From: Pseudomonadaceae bacterium
GTDB lineage: Bacteria > Pseudomonadota > Gammaproteobacteria > Pseudomonadales > Azotimanducaceae
DNA: 64,000 nt
Assembly: GCA_024743435.1 (NCBI GenBank)
Contig: JANSWO010000011.1
Location: 96,417-160,416 of the forward strand
Direction: 5' to 3'
Positions 60,196-64,000 of the stretch are shown piece after piece (the first letter of the stretch is position 1; each line of letters opens with the position of its first letter). Position numbers and translations under genes: made by a program. The notes under the pieces were generated by a model that worked only from the letters and a program-made list of their open reading frames with translations, ran no database searches and was not told the origin of the DNA.

Positions 60196-60235
60196 GCCGT
60201 AGGACAGGGATCGCCGCCAACCGGTGCCCTACGGC
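60196..60235 (-). other. Inverted repeat in the leader of the photolyase gene
   Basis: GCCGTAGG (60196-60203) pairs with CCTACGGC (60228-60235). It lies between the amidohydrolase stop and the photolyase ribosome site, so it may end the upstream transcript or structure the leader. Confidence 0.3.
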
Positions 60236-60320
60236 TGGCGGTGTTTGGTCCGCTATAGCGAAGCTTCAACCAGAGCGGGTGAAGCCTGCGTAAGCGTGGC
60301 TGTCCTGCCGGGCTTGCACT

Positions 60321-62042
60321 CTAGCGACTCGGAAAAACCTGCGCGCCACGGGCGTACGTGCGCAGAACCTCGAGTTTCTGCAGGTCAGCTGGGTCGATCG
60401 CCAGCGGGTCTCTACTGAGAACCACAAAGTCAGCCTGCTTGCCGGGCTCGATGCTGCCTTTTGAGTCTTCATCGAAATTGGAATAGGCCGCCATTGTGGT
60501 TACCGCACGCAGCGCATCGTACGTGCTCAGCGCCTGATCGCCACCTAGCGTCTTACCGCTGCGTGTTTGTCTATTGGTTGTTGCCCACAGCAGCCGCAGC
60601 ATATTTGCGGGAACCACAGGCGCATCGTTGTGGACGGTAAACGGCATGTCACGCGCAAGCGTTGTGGCGGTTGGACTTATGCGTCGTGCCCGCTCTTCGC
60701 CAAACACGCTATCGCGGTGCCAGTCGCCCCAGTAGAACGTGTGCGCGGAGAAGAATGAGGGAATGATACCGAGCGACTTCATATCGTCGAGTTGGTCCTC
60801 GCGCACGGTTTGCGCGTGAATCATCACGGTTCGATGATCGGTGGCTCTGTCTGCGCTCGCAACGGCCTCGATCAACATGTCGGCCGCAGCATCACCATTG
60901 GCGTGTGCAATCAGCGGCACATTCGCTTCGAGAACGTTGTGAACGAGCGTTCGCGTTTTCTCAGCATCAAAAATCGGGTAGCCCAGATAGCTTGCGCTCT
61001 GGCCGGGTGGTGGCTTGAAGTAAGGCTGGGTCAGATACGCGGTTTTGCCCTGAGGCGAGCCGTCGAGCACAAGCTTGGCGCCGCCCAGCTTGAAGCCGTT
61101 TTCGTATGTACCCACGTTGCTGCTGTTGACGATCGATTTGCCGTCACCCCGAACGACGGGGTATGCGATGACGTCGATGGGTAGCTGCTGCTGCGCGGCG
61201 GCCGCTCGAAAGAGTGCGACGGAATCCGGGTTGGAGGCACCATCCTGGGCAGTGGTTATGCCGTAACTTGCGTACAGGTCCAGGGCCTTTTCGAGAGCTT
61301 GCATCGGGTCATCGTTGGCCGCGGCGAATATAGGCCAGAACTGATACAGCGCACTCTCCTCCAATACGCCATTCGGCTCGCTGGAGTCTGGCCGTCGCCG
61401 GATAACACCGCCGGCCGGATTTTCGGTTTCGGTGTCTATGCCGACCTTCGCCAGAGCTTCGGAGTTGACCGCCATCAAGTGCGCGGAAACATGTAGCAGC
61501 GCTATGGGATGCGCGTCGCTCACTGCGTCGAGATCGTCTCGAGTCGGGTGGCGTTGCTCTGAAATCAGGGAGTCGTCGTAGCCGGTGCCCAAAACCCAGG
61601 TGCCAGGCGGAATATCGTTGTCGGCGATGTGGCTGCGAAGCACTGCCTTAAGGTCAGCGACGGTCTGAACGGGGCCGACTGGTGGCGATGCCACGTTGGC
61701 CAGGTTGATCATCATCGCCTGCATGGCGACGTGGCCATGAGCATCAATGAACCCGGGTAGCAGGGCAGCGTTACCCAAGTCATCAACGACCGTTTGCTCG
61801 CCGATCCAGGCCGCTGCGTCCGTTTTAGCGCCAACCCAAACGATTGTGTCGTCACGCACGGCGACGGCTGCTTGCGTGGCTGGTTCAAACGTGTCGCTGG
61901 TCATCGTGATGACGTTGTTGCTCAGCAGTACGCGGTCTGCTGGCTGCCCATCCGGGTTGCTGGTTAAGACGCTCGCGCAGCCGACGAGCGATAGGGTCGT
62001 TGCAACCGCCAGAAGTAGGCTAGTCGACGATTTTGGCTTCAT
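60321..62042 (-). CDS. YtcJ-type amidohydrolase lipoprotein
   Basis: This 573-aa protein has a lipoprotein signal (LSLVGC). The amidohydrolase-3 domain shows PGFIDAHGHVAMQ (metal His pair), LIAHANGDAA, MIHAQTV, and a late PGKQADFVVLS typical of the beta-sandwich end. Being exported, it probably acts on extracellular amides or N-acyl amino acids. Its start overlaps the upstream symporter gene's stop by 23 bp, suggesting that its product may be an amino acid taken up by that symporter (inference). Confidence 0.85.
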   Translation of the reverse strand: MKPKSSTSLLLAVATTLSLVGCASVLTSNPDGQPADRVLLSNNVITMTSDTFEPATQAAVAVRDDTIVWVGAKTDAAAWIGEQTVVDDLGNAALLPGFIDAHGHVAMQAMMINLANVASPPVGPVQTVADLKAVLRSHIADNDIPPGTWVLGTGYDDSLISEQRHPTRDDLDAVSDAHPIALLHVSAHLMAVNSEALAKVGIDTETENPAGGVIRRRPDSSEPNGVLEESALYQFWPIFAAANDDPMQALEKALDLYASYGITTAQDGASNPDSVALFRAAAAQQQLPIDVIAYPVVRGDGKSIVNSSNVGTYENGFKLGGAKLVLDGSPQGKTAYLTQPYFKPPPGQSASYLGYPIFDAEKTRTLVHNVLEANVPLIAHANGDAAADMLIEAVASADRATDHRTVMIHAQTVREDQLDDMKSLGIIPSFFSAHTFYWGDWHRDSVFGEERARRISPTATTLARDMPFTVHNDAPVVPANMLRLLWATTNRQTRSGKTLGGDQALSTYDALRAVTTMAAYSNFDEDSKGSIEPGKQADFVVLSRDPLAIDPADLQKLEVLRTYARGAQVFPSR

Positions 62043-63417
62043 AGCGTTTCAGTTCCTGTTTTACGAGCGGCGCGAGTAGGTAAAGGCCGATCAAGTTGGG
62101 TATGGCAACGATGAATACGAGTGCATCGGATAGATCGATCAATGCGCTCAGTTGAATAGAGCTACCGAGCACGACAAACAGTAAGAAGAACAATTTGAAC
62201 CCGATGTCAGCGGCTTTGGAATCGCCGACCAGATAGGTGAAAGCTTTCAGGCCGTAGTATGACCACGCGATCATGGTGGAATAGGCGAACAGAATCGCGG
62301 CGATTGCGAGCGGCACACCAGACCAGGAAATCGTACTGGCAAACGCTTGCGTGGTTAGCTCGATTCCCGCCACCGACGTGCCCGCGAGTGCGGGGTCGTA
62401 AACCGTGGTGATGATGACTAATGCAGTCATCGTGCAGATGACCACGGTATCGATGAAGGGCTCAAGCAGTGCCACGTAGCCTTCGCTGATTGGCTCTTTG
62501 GTTTTCGCGGTTGAATGCGCGATCGCGGCTGAGCCCAGTCCAGCCTCGTTCGAAAATACCGCCCGTCGGAAACCGATAATCATGACACCGATGAGACCGC
62601 CGGCTACCCCGGTCGGGTTGAATGCACCGTTCCAGATGGCAGCAAACGCTCCGGGAACAGCGTCTGCGTTCATGATGATGACAACGAGCGCCGACACCAC
62701 GTAGAGCAGCGCCATGCCAGGTACAAGCCTGGATGTTGTTGCTGCGATGCTGCGAATGCCACCGATGATGACGATGCCCACGGCGACGGCGAGAATCAAC
62801 CCGATGATCCAGGCGTTACCTGCGAACACACTGCTGGCACCACCGGTTACGTCCATCAGGATTACGGCCGCCTGGTTCGACTGGAACATATTGCCGATGC
62901 CGAGGCAGCCGATGACCATCGACAGCGCATAGAAGATTCCCAGAGCCCGGCCAAGGCGAGGCCAACGCCGTTCGGCTAAGCCTTTCTGCAGGTAGTACAT
63001 GGGGCCACCGGAGACCACACCATCGCGCTCTTCCCGGTACATGACACCCAGCGTGCACTCGACGAACTTGGTGGACATTCCCAACAGGCCGGCGACGATC
63101 AGCCAGAACGTCGCGCCCGGGCCGCCGATGGAGATAGCCACTGCAACGCCGGCAATGTTGCCGATACCAACGGTTCCAGAGACCGCTGTGGTCAGCGCTT
63201 GAAACTGGGATATCTCTCCTGGGTCCCGGTCGCCTGAGAACTTTCCGCGCACAAGATCGAGCGCGTGGCGAAAACCGCGGACATTGATGAAGCCGAGGTA
63301 GGTGGTGAAGTACAAACCTCCGGCAATCAGCCAAAGAACGATGAGCGGTACGTCGGCGCCAAATATCGGTACTGAGTAAAAGATGAAACTCGATGCGGCG
63401 TCCGCGACGGGTCGCAT
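62020..63417 (-). CDS. Alanine/glycine:cation symporter (AGCS family)
   Basis: This 465-aa protein has about 11 helices and the AGCS motifs FQALTTAVSGTVGIGNIAGVA, GGPGATFWLIVAGLLGMSTKFVE, GGPMYYLQKGL and FSNEAGLGSAAIAHSTAKT. It imports alanine or glycine with sodium or protons. It is co-transcribed with the amidohydrolase (23-bp overlap). Confidence 0.9.
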   Translation of the reverse strand: MRPVADAASSFIFYSVPIFGADVPLIVLWLIAGGLYFTTYLGFINVRGFRHALDLVRGKFSGDRDPGEISQFQALTTAVSGTVGIGNIAGVAVAISIGGPGATFWLIVAGLLGMSTKFVECTLGVMYREERDGVVSGGPMYYLQKGLAERRWPRLGRALGIFYALSMVIGCLGIGNMFQSNQAAVILMDVTGGASSVFAGNAWIIGLILAVAVGIVIIGGIRSIAATTSRLVPGMALLYVVSALVVIIMNADAVPGAFAAIWNGAFNPTGVAGGLIGVMIIGFRRAVFSNEAGLGSAAIAHSTAKTKEPISEGYVALLEPFIDTVVICTMTALVIITTVYDPALAGTSVAGIELTTQAFASTISWSGVPLAIAAILFAYSTMIAWSYYGLKAFTYLVGDSKAADIGFKLFFLLFVVLGSSIQLSALIDLSDALVFIVAIPNLIGLYLLAPLVKQELKRYEAKIVD

Positions 63418-63514
63418 CAGAGTGTTGATGGTGGAATCAAGGCCTGCGGTATCGATAGGAGTCTCGCTCTGGTGTTTGAGGGCTGGGTCTGATTGTCTGG
63501 ATGCTGGTGCGGTA

Positions 63515-63805
63515 CTAGCCTTTGGCCAGACGGCTCATGTGTTCGGCTAGCTCAAAATCGAGGTTGGTCAGGCCGCCGGCGTCGTGGGTGGTGAGGTGAA
63601 CGTTGACGCGGTTATAGACGTTGAACCACTCGGGGTGATGATTCATACGCTCGGCAATGAGTGCGGCGCCCGACATGAAGGCGAAAGCTGAGACGAAGTC
63701 GTCGAAGGAGAACTCGGCATAGAGCTTGTCGTCGGTGAGTTGCCAGTGATCGCCTGAAAGCTGCGTTATCGCGGTCTCAATATCTGTTTCGCTGAGCGCG
63801 TTCAC
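63515..63805 (-). CDS. phhB: Pterin-4a-carbinolamine dehydratase
   Basis: This protein has 96 aa from the second of two GTG codons (63805; the first at 63808 is too close to the GGGGAG ribosome site). It has the family signature ERMNHHPEW with [14 protein letters not shown]. It recycles tetrahydrobiopterin-type cofactor, usually for phenylalanine hydroxylase, which is not in the window. Confidence 0.92.
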   Translation of the reverse strand: MNALSETDIETAITQLSGDHWQLTDDKLYAEFSFDDFVSAFAFMSGAALIAERMNHHPEWFNVYNRVNVHLTTHDAGGLTNLDFELAEHMSRLAKG

Positions 63806-63909
63806 CACTACTCCCCTTTACCTGTGTCCCTGATACCTATTCCAACACATCTAACTCGCGGGCCGCAAAGGTGGGGTGAGTAACCGGAGGTAGGTTGACG
63901 CTCTCGACA

Positions 63910-63942
63910 GATTTTCGTTGTCGCGTTGCGACGTGGAAAATC
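63910..63942. other. Nested inverted repeat at the right edge
   Basis: GATTTTC-GTT-GTCGC-GTT-GCGAC-GTG-GAAAATC forms a 7-bp outer and 5-bp inner stem with symmetric 3-nt gaps. It lies upstream of phhB in about 190 bp with no gene, and could be an operator or an RNA structure. No poly-T follows. Confidence 0.4.
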
Positions 63943-64000
63943 GTCTGCCGCTCTCTCGGGTGTTGAGTCTGGGAGCTTTTTCTTATCGCTCGCGATGCGA

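Noticed and set aside
1..64000. tRNA or rRNA genes, CRISPR arrays, insertion sequences, prophage
   Set aside because: No cloverleaf with T-loop GGTTCGAATC-like box, no regular spaced repeats, no transposase or phage structural genes were seen.

Overview
The window looks like chromosomal DNA of an aerobic, GC-rich (roughly 58-60% by eye) Gram-negative bacterium, most likely a marine-type gammaproteobacterium. Supporting signs are outer-membrane TonB and autotransporter proteins, many lipoproteins, a bacterial-type phosphoenolpyruvate carboxylase, an AddAB-like helicase/nuclease pair and a DUF3429 protein. The genus assignment is inference only. There is no rRNA, tRNA, insertion sequence, prophage or CRISPR array that I can recognise.

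Layout. 1-7.1 kb: a truncated autotransporter with a Calx-beta domain, a SEL1/caspase-fold peptidase, a divergently overlapping lipoprotein hydrolase, a Ser/Thr kinase, a YceI-type lipoprotein and a small membrane protein. 7.3-38.4 kb: a large purine-utilisation region. It starts with an adenine-deaminase-like protein lacking the usual catalytic Glu. An apparent minus-strand operon follows: TonB receptor, NUP lipoprotein, secreted adenosine deaminase, NUP lipoprotein, adenine/adenosine deaminase, MFS carrier. Next come a 2-oxoglutarate oxygenase and allantoinase PuuE, then a tightly overlapping minus-strand operon (xdhA-xdhB-xdhC-OHCU decarboxylase-HIU hydrolase-guanine deaminase-PuuD urate oxidase). 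A plus-strand pair (8-oxoguanine deaminase, methyltransferase), an AzgA-type purine permease and a plus-strand operon (LLM oxidoreductase, NAT-family xanthine/urate permease, allantoate amidohydrolase, ureidoglycine aminohydrolase, ureidoglycolate amidohydrolase, membrane protein) follow. The region ends with two head-to-head phosphoribosyltransferase paralogues. Together these encode outer-membrane uptake, probable periplasmic nucleoside processing, salvage, and degradation of purines to glyoxylate, CO2 and ammonia.

38.4-47.3 kb: three membrane-anchored proteins of unknown or signalling type (one with an FHA-like domain), a small ribbon-helix-helix-like ORF and the AddB-like/AddA-like pair. 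47.3-51.7 kb, minus strand: ppc, a 109-codon ArsC-family gene with an in-frame UGA in the redox motif (a selenocysteine candidate with a SECIS-like hairpin), and a cytochrome P450. 51.7-64 kb: assorted housekeeping and membrane genes, including an FAD amine-oxidase-like protein, DUF3429, SIMPL, DUF547, MscS, class I photolyase, a lipoprotein amidohydrolase overlapping an alanine/glycine:cation symporter, and pterin-4a-carbinolamine dehydratase.

The most interesting signals are the ArsC-family selenoprotein read through a UGA (49978-50307), the Shine-Dalgarno-sequestering hairpin before the 180-aa protein (38931-38954), the extracytoplasmic purine-nucleoside operon (8.3-16.8 kb) and the HAGE-less deaminase (7319-8326).
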